Shown: positions 41,827 through 51,153 of the stretch, in pieces
Position numbering within the stretch: position 1 is the first letter of the stretch
Layout: every line of letters starts with the position of its first letter
Source of the DNA: Branchipolynoe longqiensis
Taxonomy: Eukaryota > Annelida > Polychaeta > Phyllodocida > Polynoidae
Direction: 5' to 3'
NCBI GenBank assembly: GCA_030323885.1
Contig: CM059191.1
Coordinates: 101,852,292-101,916,291, forward strand
Length of the DNA: 64,000 bases
Made by a program: the position numbers and the translations under genes
The notes under the pieces: generated by a model
What the model saw: the letters and a program-made list of their open reading frames with translations, nothing else
The model's database searches: none
What the model was told of the DNA's origin: nothing

Positions 41827-42722
41827 GTATGAGTGTATGAGTTATACATACTAAGATAGTGAGTAATAGGCACACAGTATGGCAGCCAACCAGCTGACAT
41901 AGTAGTGGCATGCAGCATGAAAGCCCCACCCTCTAGGATAGTGGCTGGGCAGGAGGGACACATGACCGCAAAGCAGTTACCACACAAGTGTCTTGCCGCA
42001 TGACAGTTATATATTCTAAATGACTGTTTTACTGCCTTGACTAGTGGCCACATGGTAGGATAGTCAACCACTTGATAGTGACAGAGTCAACCAAAGGTTC
42101 TTTGGGTTATGTTCAGTGAGGTTCCTGCTGTACAACAGGTAGACAGCGCCCAATAAGTGGCACCCAGTCTGCTCAGTGTAATATTGGAAACACTGTGGGC
42201 TGACAATCAATCACAGCCAGATCACAGGTGCCAGTTCACCTTCACAGGCCCACCAAACTTTAAAAACAATTTGAATCATATCCAGTCTGGCATCCAAGAG
42301 TAGTATATAATGTAACAGTTATATATTTTGGGATACTGTTTAAATAATGGGCACATAACATGACACCCACCCAAGTGATATGTAGAATGAAAGATGCATA
42401 TTCCAGAATATGGCTTGAGCAACTGGCACATGGATATTCACCCACTGCAGCAGCATACAGCATGACAGTTATACTTTCTAAGACACTGTTCAAGTAACAG
42501 GCACACAACAGCCAATCAGCTGGCACAACAGTGCCATGACAGCCATATATTACCAGGAACTAGTTTGACTAGTGGCCACCCAATACTACAATTAGTCAGA
42601 GCACCAGTGGTTACACAATACAACTATCACTCAGCGCACTACTGGGATGTAGTACCCACACAATACAACAATCAGTCAGTGCACCAGTGGGTTGTAGTGG
42701 TCATACAATACAACAATCAGTC

Positions 42723-42925
42723 AACCGACCCAAGGGATTTTTAACCTCCCACACCACATCGACATGGTATGAGAGCAACTGGCCTTTGATGACGCTGTAA
42801 GTTATACACAGCAGTGGAAAATCAAATTGCAGAGGTGGGGGCACATGGAATCGAACCACTGACCTTCAGATTAGGAGTCTGACCTAGAAAAAAGTCAGAC
42901 ACTCTAACCACTCCGCCACAGAGAA
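42723..42925 (-). mobile_element. tRNA-derived SINE, family 1, copy 2 (minus)
   Basis: On minus: TCTGTGGCGGAGTGGTTAGA head, GATTCCATGTGCCCCC box B region, GCTGTGTATAACTTACAGCG body, ending TTGGGTCGGTTGA. The 3' tail part is shortened. Its 5' end lies 9 bp from the start of the tRNA-like sequence at 42935. Confidence 0.85.
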
Positions 42926-42934
42926 CATCAGAGA

Positions 42935-43007
42935 GCCTAGCTGGTGTAATGGTTAGCACACTGGCCCAGAATGCAAAGAGATGTGGGTTCGAGTCCCGCT
43001 CTAGGCA
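42935..43007 (+). mobile_element. tRNA-Gln-like sequence (SINE head or tRNA pseudogene)
   Basis: 73 nt with acceptor strands GCCTAGC and TCTAGGC pairing at six of seven positions. The D-arm GTGT/ACAC encloses AATGGTTAGC, and the T-arm is GTGGG-TTCGAGT-CCCGC. Boxes A and B resemble tRNA-Gln. The anticodon stem (GGCCC versus AAAGA) cannot pair, so it is not a functional tRNA. Likely a tRNA-derived SINE head, followed by a C-rich tail. Confidence 0.6.
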
Positions 43008-43344
43008 CAATATTTCCCATTTTCATCACCCCCCGCCCCCCAACAATAACATTGATACTTGTCGCTTCATAGCATCCTGTTCGGCATTAATAGGATAGGA
43101 CCAGGACTGGTTAGCATAGTATCAGGATAATATGACTGTGTGGGATATCGGAAACAACAAGACATTCACCAAGCAACTACCGAATAGTTAAACCCCACAA
43201 TTAAATGAATAATTAATGTGTTACCTCTTGATTGTTATGTTAAATATCCATATGTATACATAATTAATCCAAGATCCGACACTGGGGTACGACGACTTGT
43301 CCGCAAATGCTCCGTAGATGGTAATTCTGTGAATGGTTCGATAT

Positions 43345-43379
<35 letters not shown>

Positions 43380-43412
43380 TATATATTAATCTCTGTGTGC
43401 TTCTGTATGAGA
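43008..43412. other. No gene; repeat remnant and (TA)n
   Basis: 43055-43125 is an inverted fragment of the dispersed repeat seen at 59845-60100 (CTTGTCGCTTCATAG, TTAATAGGATAGGACCAGGA). A (TA)n run is at 43347-43377. Confidence 0.6.
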
Positions 43413-43740
43413 TGTTGTAGCGCAGGCAGTAAAGTGTCCACCTGTAAAGGTGTGGGTCATCCTATCGACCCTGCTGAGTGGACACATTTGCAGTTTGGGC
43501 TATTTTTCATTCCAACCAGTGGTCCACAATTGGTGCATCAAAGGCTTTGTGTGGTACGCTCTGTCATGTCTGTGGGAATGTGCATATAAAAGACCCCTTG
43601 CTGCTTATCGGAAGGAGGATCCTATGTGGTGGCGCCAGGTTTCCTCCAAAGAAATGTGTCAGAATAACTATGTTTTACATCCAATAGCCGATAATAAAAA
43701 TCAATGCGCTCTAGAGGCATCATTAAATAAAACAAACTTT
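43413..43740 (+). mobile_element. SINE of a mollusc-associated type
   Basis: A tRNA-like head (GTTGTAGCGCAGGCAGTAAA) leads to a body with TGGGCTATTTTTCATTCCAA, GTGCATATAAAAGACCCCTT, GGTTTCCTCCAAAGAAATGT and CCAATAGCCGATAATAAAAA. It ends TTAAATAAAACAAACTTT. I know near-identical modules from mollusc genomic sequences, usually seen in the opposite orientation. This is the best taxonomic clue in the window, but it rests on memory and needs a search. Confidence 0.7.
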
Positions 43741-44121
43741 ATGCGTGCTTCTGTAACTTGTAAGGCGGTGATTCCTCTTCACACCTGTCCACCAGCTACC
43801 GTCATCAGGCTGTCATATACCGAAAGCCTGCAACTGTTGCATGGGTAACCCCCGCACGCCGTGTGGGGGGGGGGGGGGGGGGCGCCACTGCGGGTGGGTG
43901 GGTGTTTGGGTGGGTGTTAGGGTGGTTGGGATGGTGGGTGGGGCGAGAAGGGGGAGGGAGGGTGTGTGTGACCAGCCAGGCATGACCCCGTAGTTGTAGT
44001 TCACCGGCGTTCCGCCGGGGTTTCAGCCGCTGTTTCCGATGAAGGCAGCCCGCCGCGCAGCGAGAGGGGACGAACAGACAGAGCGGGCGGGTGGTTGGGC
44101 GGGTGGGGGGGGGGGGGCGGA
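43741..44121. other. No gene; G/C-rich low-complexity sequence
   Basis: Long G-runs (43863-43882, 44104-44117) and GGTGGGTGGG words. Frames across it are compositional. Confidence 0.7.
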
Positions 44122-44631
44122 CCGGTGTCGCAGTTTCAGCTGACTGCCATTTTCAGCTGACTGCATAGATAGACTCAAACTCAAGGCATTGTCAATGGTC
44201 GTGAGGAATCTTCATACAGAAAATACAGAAAAAGTGAAATATCTCTAAAACCACACCACCTATTAACAAATCGCTTGGTACTCATATAGAAAACATCTTT
44301 ACCAAAAAGATTATATTAAATTTATAAGGTTAGGCTTCTTGATTTCTATTAATTTTGAATAAAACTAATGTTTTGCACTGCGCATACCATCAAACTCAAG
44401 GCATTGTCAATGGCCGTGAGCAATCTTCATACAGAAAATACAGGAAAAGTGAAATATCTCTAAAACCACACCACCAAGAAACAAATCGCTTGGTATACAT
44501 CTAGAAAACATCTTTACCAAAAACATTATATTAAATTTATAAGGTTAGTGATGATGCTGTTAGATTTTGATGCATGCACATGAAACTGACAGTCAGCTGA
44601 AAATGGCAGTCAGCTGAAACTGCGACACCGG
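44122..44631. mobile_element. MITE with ~42-bp perfect inverted ends, variant 1
   Basis: Left end CCGGTGTCGCAGTTTCAGCT continuing GACTGCCATTTTCAGCTGAC is exactly inverted at 44590-44631. The interior has a ~210-bp direct duplication starting CAAACTCAAGGCATTGTCAA (44175 and 44391). The same interior with a different inner inverted-repeat sequence is at 62630-63117. Confidence 0.8.
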
Positions 44632-44856
44632 GGCTCAATGTTCGCCAGAACACGTGCTATCTAATGCCACCTGGCGGGTTCAGAAAGAGGACTTGGTAGA
44701 GGGCAGGGCAGAGTGCAGCCCATTTGACGGTACTGTGATGGCGCCCTGTGAGTATTCCATAAAGTGACACTTGCAGCAGCAACAGCTGGGCCACGCGCTA
44801 GACGAAAGATTCACCACTACCACAGATTCACCCCTAGTAGAGTATGGGTGTGGCGT

Positions 44857-45170
44857 TCTCTGTGGCGGAGTGGTTAGAGTGTCTGACTTTTTTATAGGTC
44901 AGACTCCTAATCTGAGGGTCGGCGGTTTGATTCCCCGTGCCCCCAGCTCTGCCAATATGGATTTCCACCGCTGTGTATAACTTACAGCGTCATCAAAGGC
45001 CGGTTGCTCTCATACCATGTCTATGTGGTGTGGGAGGTTAAAAATCCCTTGGGTCGGTAAAAGTGTAGGCTTGGGCTTTCTATCGACCAGCAGTGGAATG
45101 AAGAATACCAGTCGTCTATGACTGAAATTTCCCCTGCTTAGACAACTAATGGACCAACAACAACAAACAA
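44857..45170 (+). mobile_element. tRNA-derived SINE, family 1, copy 3 (full length)
   Basis: Head TCTCTGTGGCGGAGTGGTTA with box B GGCGGTTTGATTCCCC, body GCTGTGTATAACTTACAGCG and GGCCGGTTGCTCTCATACCA, 3' part CCTTGGGTCGGTAAAAGTGT and CTTTCTATCGACCAGCAGTG, and A-rich CAACAACAACAAACAAA tail. About 310 bp, near-identical in layout to 63388-63710. Confidence 0.85.
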
Positions 45171-45174
45171 ATGT

Positions 45175-45410
45175 AGTGTAAATTTGCTTTAGTATGGAAC
45201 AGGAAGTGGAATTCCTGGTTCCAGTATCTAATGGCTATTTGTATCGGCAGAGAGTAAACTGTTGGTGAAATGGGAGAGGATGCAAAAAGACAAGATGGTG
45301 AACACAGAATGCTGTCGGGTTCACTTTTAAAACCTATTAGGCTACATGTTTTATTGTATCTGTCAAATTAACGGTAGTGGGTAAATATAAAGATATATGT
45401 GAAGAATATA
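45175..45410 (+). repeat. Dispersed ~230-bp repeat, copy 2
   Basis: Parallel to 35955-36185 (GCTTTAGTATGGAACAGGAA, TATCGGCAGAGAGT, GTTTTATTGTATCTGTCAA). Confidence 0.65.
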
Positions 45411-45671
45411 TTTTGCTTCTTAAATTAAGAATTAATGTGCTCATTTCATTTAGCCAACCTTTCACCACTTTTTCTACTGGGTTGTCCTTCACCCCATCTC
45501 AGGCTACTGTAGTACAGGGTCAATCTTGTATTTACCCTACCCAGCGTATGGGTGAAGAACAAGTTGTTAGAAAAAGTGGTCAAAGGCTGGGTAAATGAAA
45601 TCAGCACACACATTCTTAATAATTTAAGAAGCAAAATATATTCTTCACATACATCTTCATATTTACCCGCT
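45377..45671. repeat. Long fold-back, arms ~100 bp
   Basis: The left arm (AGTGGGTAAATATAAAGATA ... CACCACTTTTTCT) is matched in inverted orientation by 45570-45671 (AGAAAAAGTGGTC ... CTTCATATTTACCCGCT) with scattered mismatches, around a ~95-bp loop. The frames on both strands come from this palindrome. Confidence 0.75.
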
Positions 45672-46589
45672 ATGTTGAACACTGAAGTAAAGGCCTCCAC
45701 TGTTAATTACTATTTGAGGCAGTGTTTTCTCGGATTTAGACATAGTTGTCCTTCACCCCTATTGTGGGTAGAGGTGAATCTTTTATCTAGGTCAATGCTT
45801 CCTTTATATAGTACTGATGACCCCCCCCCCCCACACACACACACACAAACGTTGAGAACTGAAATAAATACATAGTCCCAAACCACTCCCTTCCCTCTCC
45901 CTCTCTGAAATCCTCCCCCCCCCCCTGGCAAAAATAGTAAAAGAAATAACAACTACCAAAGTATACCCACCAGCCCATAACACCTGACTAAACCAATAAA
46001 ACATATATTACTGACAAAGCTATAGTTGACCCAAGACAATTTATATGAGTCGTGCAACCATTATTTGCATAATCCAAAATCCACGACTACCTGTATCAGC
46101 CAGTCATCCCCATTATATTAATGTCTCCTCACAGGTATGATCATCAAATCACTGATAGAGTCTAAAGGTAAATGGCTATTCTCCAGTCTACATGTGCAAA
46201 ATAAGGTCCCCACTATATTTGTAATGCCTCATTTTGGTCTATATTGGTCATACCATCGCATCATCTCATCCATAAATAGTTCATATGCACTATAATTGTT
46301 AAGGCCGGAAGACCAGCGCCTCGGTGCTGAAAAAAGATGTTATTCAACTGGAATACAAATTTGAACCAAAAAAAACCTACACACACTGAAGTATAATATT
46401 GACCTCGACCCATGGTACGACTAAAGGACGACCATGTCTAAATCCAAGCAAAAATGCTTCGGTATGAACCATCTATTAACAAATTGTGGAGAGGCTGGTT
46501 CCAGCATGCAGTATTGCTCTATATTAATGTACAGTTGACGGACTGGGAGAGAATAAAAAAACGATCCAAGATGGTGGCCACTTGATGTC
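45672..46589. other. No gene seen
   Basis: C-runs (45821-45831, 45916-45926) and ACACAC. GGCCGGAAGACCAGCGCCTC at 46303 is an inverted match to 36585-36604 in the LINE 3' UTR region, so 46295-46380 may be a fragment of that LINE family's tail. Confidence 0.45.
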
Positions 46590-46790
46590 ATATCACGACA
46601 GGTACCGACTTGTGAGAGTGTGCACTCATGGTGAATTTATAGTGCTGCTCCACTGAGAAAATCAGGCTGCCGGCACCATGATCCGATCTCCCATTCAGTC
46701 ACAGTTTCCTGATACTGAGCTAACCAGTCCTTGCCCTATCGTAGTAATGCCGACAACCAGGCTAGGTAGCTAATAGCATACATTTTATAA
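46590..46790 (+). repeat. Dispersed TTTTACGTCC-associated repeat, copy 1 (partial)
   Basis: Contains GACTTGTGAGAGTGTGCACT, GAATTTATAGTGCTG, ACTGAGCTAACCAGTCCTTG and AATGCCGACAACCAGGCTAG, shared with 52381-52575 and 59845-60100. Confidence 0.7.
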
Positions 46791-47029
46791 GAGGGAGGGA
46801 GAGGGGGAAAGGGGAAGGCGGAGGGGGGGGGGGTGAGGTGTAGGGGGGGGGGGCATGTGTGAAACCAAGGTGAATCTTCTCCCACATATTACGCATAGAT
46901 GGTTCTGCCAACGATAGTAGAAAGGACCACAAGTCACGGTGGTTGGTTGTTGGTGAGGGTGAGGGGTAGGGGGTGAGGGGGCGTGTGGTTCTGGCAATGA
47001 TAGTAGAAACGACCACAAGTCACGGTCTA
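46791..47029. repeat. G-rich stretch with a tandem duplication
   Basis: GGTTCTGCCAACGATAGTAG through ACCACAAGTCACGGT occurs at about 46901 and again at 46986. The minus-strand Pro/Ser frames are compositional. Confidence 0.7.
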
Positions 47030-47090
47030 GTTGGTTGGTTGTTGGAATTTTACCTCCTGGAAACATCTAAGGTCATATCAGGATGGTACT
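47030..47090 (+). repeat. Dispersed repeat, copy 2, left part (split by the Gypsy element)
   Basis: GTTGGTTGTTGGAATTTTAC and AACATCTAAGGTCATATCAG, ending GGTACT at the LTR junction. The repeat continues at 52377 (GTACTGACTTGTGACAGTGT) and ends near 52575. Confidence 0.8.
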
Positions 47091-47208
47091 TGTAATATAT
47101 GTAGTTGTACGAACGCCCCCATGATAATACCAGATGACGTCACGACGAGTTGTTCTTAATAAAGTCAGTTACGTTACAATAACTCACGGTGTTAACACGT
47201 CTTTTACA
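47091..47208 (+). repeat. 5' LTR, 118 bp
   Basis: Starts TGTAATATATGTAG and ends CGTCTTTTACA, giving the TG...CA ends. It includes TGACGTCA-like GATGACGTCACGACG and AATAAAG. Unusually short for a Gypsy LTR. Confidence 0.9.
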
Positions 47209-47240
47209 TGGTGTCAGATATTACGGGTTAATCTATCGAT

Positions 47241-48110
47241 ATGGCTCTACATGGATTGAAACCCCCAGGACCATTGAGTTTAGATGAGAACATGGCTATA
47301 AGTTGGAGATCGGGGCTTCACTCATATGAAATATATGCCACGGCTGCAGGAGTGGCAACGAAAACTGAGAAGATACAGTGTTGTGTGTTTTTACATGTTG
47401 CTGGAGTGGAGGCTCAAAAGATACACCGAACATTTGAATTTGAAACTGCGGACAAAGACAAGATAACACCATTGATCGCTGCGTTTACACATTACTGTGA
47501 GGATAAGACAAACATCACTGTTGTCAGGTATGAATTTAACACGTTTAATCAAACCAGTGAAAATATGGACACCTACATCAGGGAGTTAAAACACTGTGTG
47601 CAGTTTTGTTGCTATGAAACATTAGAAGCATCTTTATTATGTGATCGCATTGTTTGTGGATTAAAGGACAATGAACTAAGAAACAAGTTATTACAGCCTC
47701 CTAAATTAACCTTGGAAGCGTGCATTCAGTCGTGTCGATTGAGTGAGAATAAGGCAGCACAAGTGACTGGGAATGGTGATAATCGAGTTGATGCGGTGGA
47801 TTCTCGCTACATCAGGAGAGGGGGACCAGGAGAACGAACATCTCCATGGATACGGCCGTCAACAAGTCGGTATCAACAACGTTCCCAGGGATCCAATGCC
47901 CATTGTGATCGTTGCGGTTATGATCATCATCTGAGAGGTAACTGCCCAGCAAAGGGGAAAGAGTGCTCTGGGTGCCACAGGATAGGTCACTTCATCAAGG
48001 TTTGCCGTCAACAAAAGAAACAGCAGCACAGTGTACCAGTGTATGAGATTGAAGTTAATCCAGATCAAGAGTCTGAACGTGACGAACAACATACAACATC
48101 AAGTGGATAG
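47241..48110 (+). CDS. Gypsy Gag with two CCHC knuckles, 289 aa
   Basis: Start ATG 47241 lies 32 bp after the 5' LTR. The N-terminal ~150 residues form a capsid-like region (CCVFLHVAGVEAQKIHRTFE, TYIRELKHCVQFCCYET, DRIVCGLKDNELRNKLL). Two canonical CX2CX4HX4C knuckles are at residues 222-235 and 242-255. The frame is intact and ends at TAG 48108. It overlaps pol by about 80 bp, and pol lies in the plus-one phase, so a plus-one (or minus-two) shift is needed for Gag-Pol unless an indel has occurred. Role: RNA packaging and particle assembly. Confidence 0.9.
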   Translation: MALHGLKPPGPLSLDENMAISWRSGLHSYEIYATAAGVATKTEKIQCCVFLHVAGVEAQKIHRTFEFETADKDKITPLIAAFTHYCEDKTNITVVRYEFNTFNQTSENMDTYIRELKHCVQFCCYETLEASLLCDRIVCGLKDNELRNKLLQPPKLTLEACIQSCRLSENKAAQVTGNGDNRVDAVDSRYIRRGGPGERTSPWIRPSTSRYQQRSQGSNAHCDRCGYDHHLRGNCPAKGKECSGCHRIGHFIKVCRQQKKQQHSVPVYEIEVNPDQESERDEQHTTSSG

Positions 48111-51100
48111 CGACGAGTATGATTTGTTAGTGGGTACGAAAGACCACAATGAGATGGCTGGCAGTGATTTATGGTATGCGACATTCATCATCGACGAACA
48201 GGATGTGTCGTTTAAATTAGACACTTGGTCTGAGGCTAATATTTTGCCTCTGAGCATCTACAAGAAGATCCATAGTGCTGGTTTGAACCCTTCAAAATGT
48301 CAGTTGATCACATATGGTGCTCACAGGATAAAGCCTGCTGGTGAAACATCACTTACTGTCAACAATATTGAGCTGAAGTTTCAAGTGACTGATGCCGGGA
48401 GTGCTATCCTGGGCAAACAGGCGTGTGTCAAGTTGGGACTGTTGGCGTGCATAGACACGCTGCATACTATGCCTAGCAATGATGATGCAAACAAAATGGT
48501 AATACGATATTCTGATGTTTTTAAAGGTTTAGGTTTGATTAAGGCAAATGCAAAAATATATATTGATGATAATGTAACACCAGTTGTAGACCCGCCGCGC
48601 AGGGTACCCTTAGCAATTGCTGATGATGTACAGACAGAATTAAAACGTATGGTAGAATTGGGTATAATAGTAAAGCAGGAGGAACCGACTCCTTGGGTCA
48701 GTTCTATTACAATTGTACGTAAACCGGGTAAGCTCAGGATTTGCCTTGACCCAACCAAGTTGAATCAAGCGATTTTACGGGGTCCATACCCTCTACGAAC
48801 AGTTGAAGAGGTGATTGCACACATACATGGGGCTAATTATTTTTCGGTTCTGGATGCAAATAGTGGGTATTGGCAGATCCAATTAGATGAAATTAGCTCC
48901 TTGTTATGTACTTTCAACATGCCTTGGGGTAGATTTCGGTATACACGTCTACCATTTGGGATAAAAACTGCTGGAGATATATTCATACAGGAAATGAATA
49001 ATATCTTAGCTGATTTGCCTGGTGTTCACATTATTTCGGATGATATTTTAATACATGGTATAACAGTAGGAGAACATAATATACGTTTAGAGGCAGTATT
49101 AAAACATACACGAGAAGTTCACCTCAAATTGAACCCTAAAAAATCTAAAATTGGTAAAACTAGTGTAAATTATGTAGGTCATTTGATCACGTCGAATGGA
49201 CTTCAACCGAACGCAGACAGAATCCAGGCAATTATTGCCATGCCAGTACCTACGGATAAATCAGCAGTACAGCGTTTTTTAGGCATGATCGGTTATGTCA
49301 GTAAATTCATTCCAAACATGGCACAAATTACTAAACCGTTAAGAACTGTTATTCAAAAGGATGTTGCATGGCACTGGGATTCTGACCAGGATGTAGCTTT
49401 TATAAAATTGAAGGACATGTTAAGTAAAGCACCTGTCTTGCAGTATTTTAATAAACACGAAAAAATTGTGATCCAGGTAGATGCTTCAAAGTATGGATTA
49501 GGTGCCCTTTTTCAATGTGATAAGCCTGTGGCAATGGCATCCAAGGCACTGGATAAGACCCAGATCAGTTATGCTGTTATAGAAAAAGAATTATTGGCTA
49601 TATGTTTCGGCTGCCGTAAATTCCATGATTATATTTATGGTAATGAGGTAATTATACATACAGATCACAAACCACTAGTATCTATTATGCTTAACCCCAT
49701 TCATCAGTTATCGGCTAGAATGCAAAGAATGAGGATGAGGTTACAAAAGTATAACATACACGTAAAATACTTAAAAGGGTCAAACTTATTTTTTGCAGAT
49801 ACACTATCACGAGCTCACACATCAGACATAAATCCAAACGACCTCTACGATCAAGACATCTCAGTGGCTTCAATAAGTAGAGATACGGACATTGTCCAAA
49901 GGATAAAAACAGATACAGAGTTGGATAAAACACTGCAGGGAGTGAAATGCTTAACATTAAATGGTTGGCCCAAAAATAACAACATGCTTGACCCTACTGT
50001 AAGACCGTATTTTACATTTAGACATGAGATCACATGGTATGAGGGAGTTTTGTTAAAAGGAGATCAAATAATAATACCCAAGTCGCTACACCAAGATATT
50101 TTGGAGAAACTGCATGAGTCACATTTGGGAATTGTAAAATGTAAGGAATGAGCTAGGGATACTGTATTTTGGCCAGGCTTAAGCAGCCAGTTGGAAGACA
50201 AGATCTCCAGGTGCCAAATTTGTCAAGAGTTTAGGAATTTACAGGCAAAGGAACCCTTGTTGAGTCATTCTATAATTGATATACCGTTTAATAAGGTAGG
50301 CGTTGATTTATTCCATGTAAATGGTATAAATTATATTTTAATTGTGGATTATTATTCTAAATTCCCTGAGATTGTGGAACTTTTATCAACCACTAGTCAG
50401 GCAGTTATTACTGCATTAAAACAGACCTTTGCTAGGTATGGAATACCCCGATTTGTCGTATCGGACAATGGTCCACAATTTTCAAGTACAGAATTTCATG
50501 CATTTCCGTCAAAATATGGTTTTAAGTCATTATTTACAAGTCCTATGCATGCCCAAAGCAATGGACAAGTAGAACGTTATGTTCAGACCATAAAGCGGAT
50601 GGTAAAAAAATGTATTGAAGGAAATCAAGATGTACACATATCATTACTAAATTATAGAAACACAACACTAGATGGCATTGGTGCATCACCAGCACAATTA
50701 TTGATGTCAAGAAAATTGAGAACGAAGATTCCAATATTGGAATGCGGACTCAGGGCAGCTGTACAATCTTCTAAGTTGCATCAACTAGAGGATAATCAGA
50801 CTGTACAAAAATCATTTTTCGACACACATGCAGGTAAAGATCACCCTTTATTGAAAACAGGGGACAGAAACCGTTATAGGAACTATCAAAATGAATGGAA
50901 ACAAGGGAAAATTGTGGGCACGAGTAACGATGATCGAAGGGATTACAAAATAGTGAATGAACGTAACAATCTTATAAGGCGTAACAGGAAATTTATTTAC
51001 AAATGTCCAAGTGAGGATATCAGTAATAAGATAGAAGTATCAAAGACATCTCACATAAACACATCTAACGACACACACAAACCATTGACACACACTACAA

Positions 51101-51153
51101 GATATGGTCGGATAGTTAAGCCTCCACAACGTTTTGGAGTGACCGTAAAATAG
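48031..51153 (+). pseudogene. Gypsy Pol: protease, RT, RNase H, integrase; one in-frame stop
   Basis: The frame is open 48031-50151, interrupted only by TGA 50149-50151 (probably from CGA), and continues in phase to TAG 51151. Protease: FKLDTWSEANILPLS at residues 61-75, where the usual D-T/S-G is D-T-W. RT: LRICLDPTKLNQAIL, YFSVLDANSGYWQIQLD, LPFGIKTAGDIFIQEM and the catalytic pair in HIISDDILIHG. RNase H: IQVDASKYGLGALF, EKELLAICFG, IHTDHKPL and FFADTLSRAH. The integrase HHCC finger spans the stop. The DDE triad lies in VGVDLFHVN, VSDNGPQFSS and SNGQVERYVQ. Domain order (RT-RH-IN) is Gypsy. Besides the stop, the protease Gly-to-Trp change should abolish processing. Confidence 0.85.

Larger units (their letters stand above)
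40640..42720. repeat. Degenerate ~100-bp satellite
   Basis: Units share GCCAACCAGCTGACAYACTA, a GTGGCATGCAGCATGACAG block, ATATTCTAAGATAGTG and TAATAGGCACACAGTATG, seen repeatedly from 40650 to 41060 and from 41850 to 42600. Near the right end short units with CAATACAACAATCAGTCAG take over (42580-42720). Ngaro-3 lies inside the array. The minus-strand frames here are shadows. Confidence 0.7.

Noticed and set aside
42935..43007. Functional tRNA-Gln gene
   Set aside because: The anticodon stem cannot pair and the anticodon loop is not that of Gln. Treated as tRNA-derived.
44857..44945. Functional Leu/Ser-type tRNA in the SINE heads
   Set aside because: A T-run in the anticodon region and the SINE body in four copies show a SINE.
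48381..48758. 125-codon minus-strand frame in Gypsy pol
   Set aside because: Antisense to protease and RT coding sequence.
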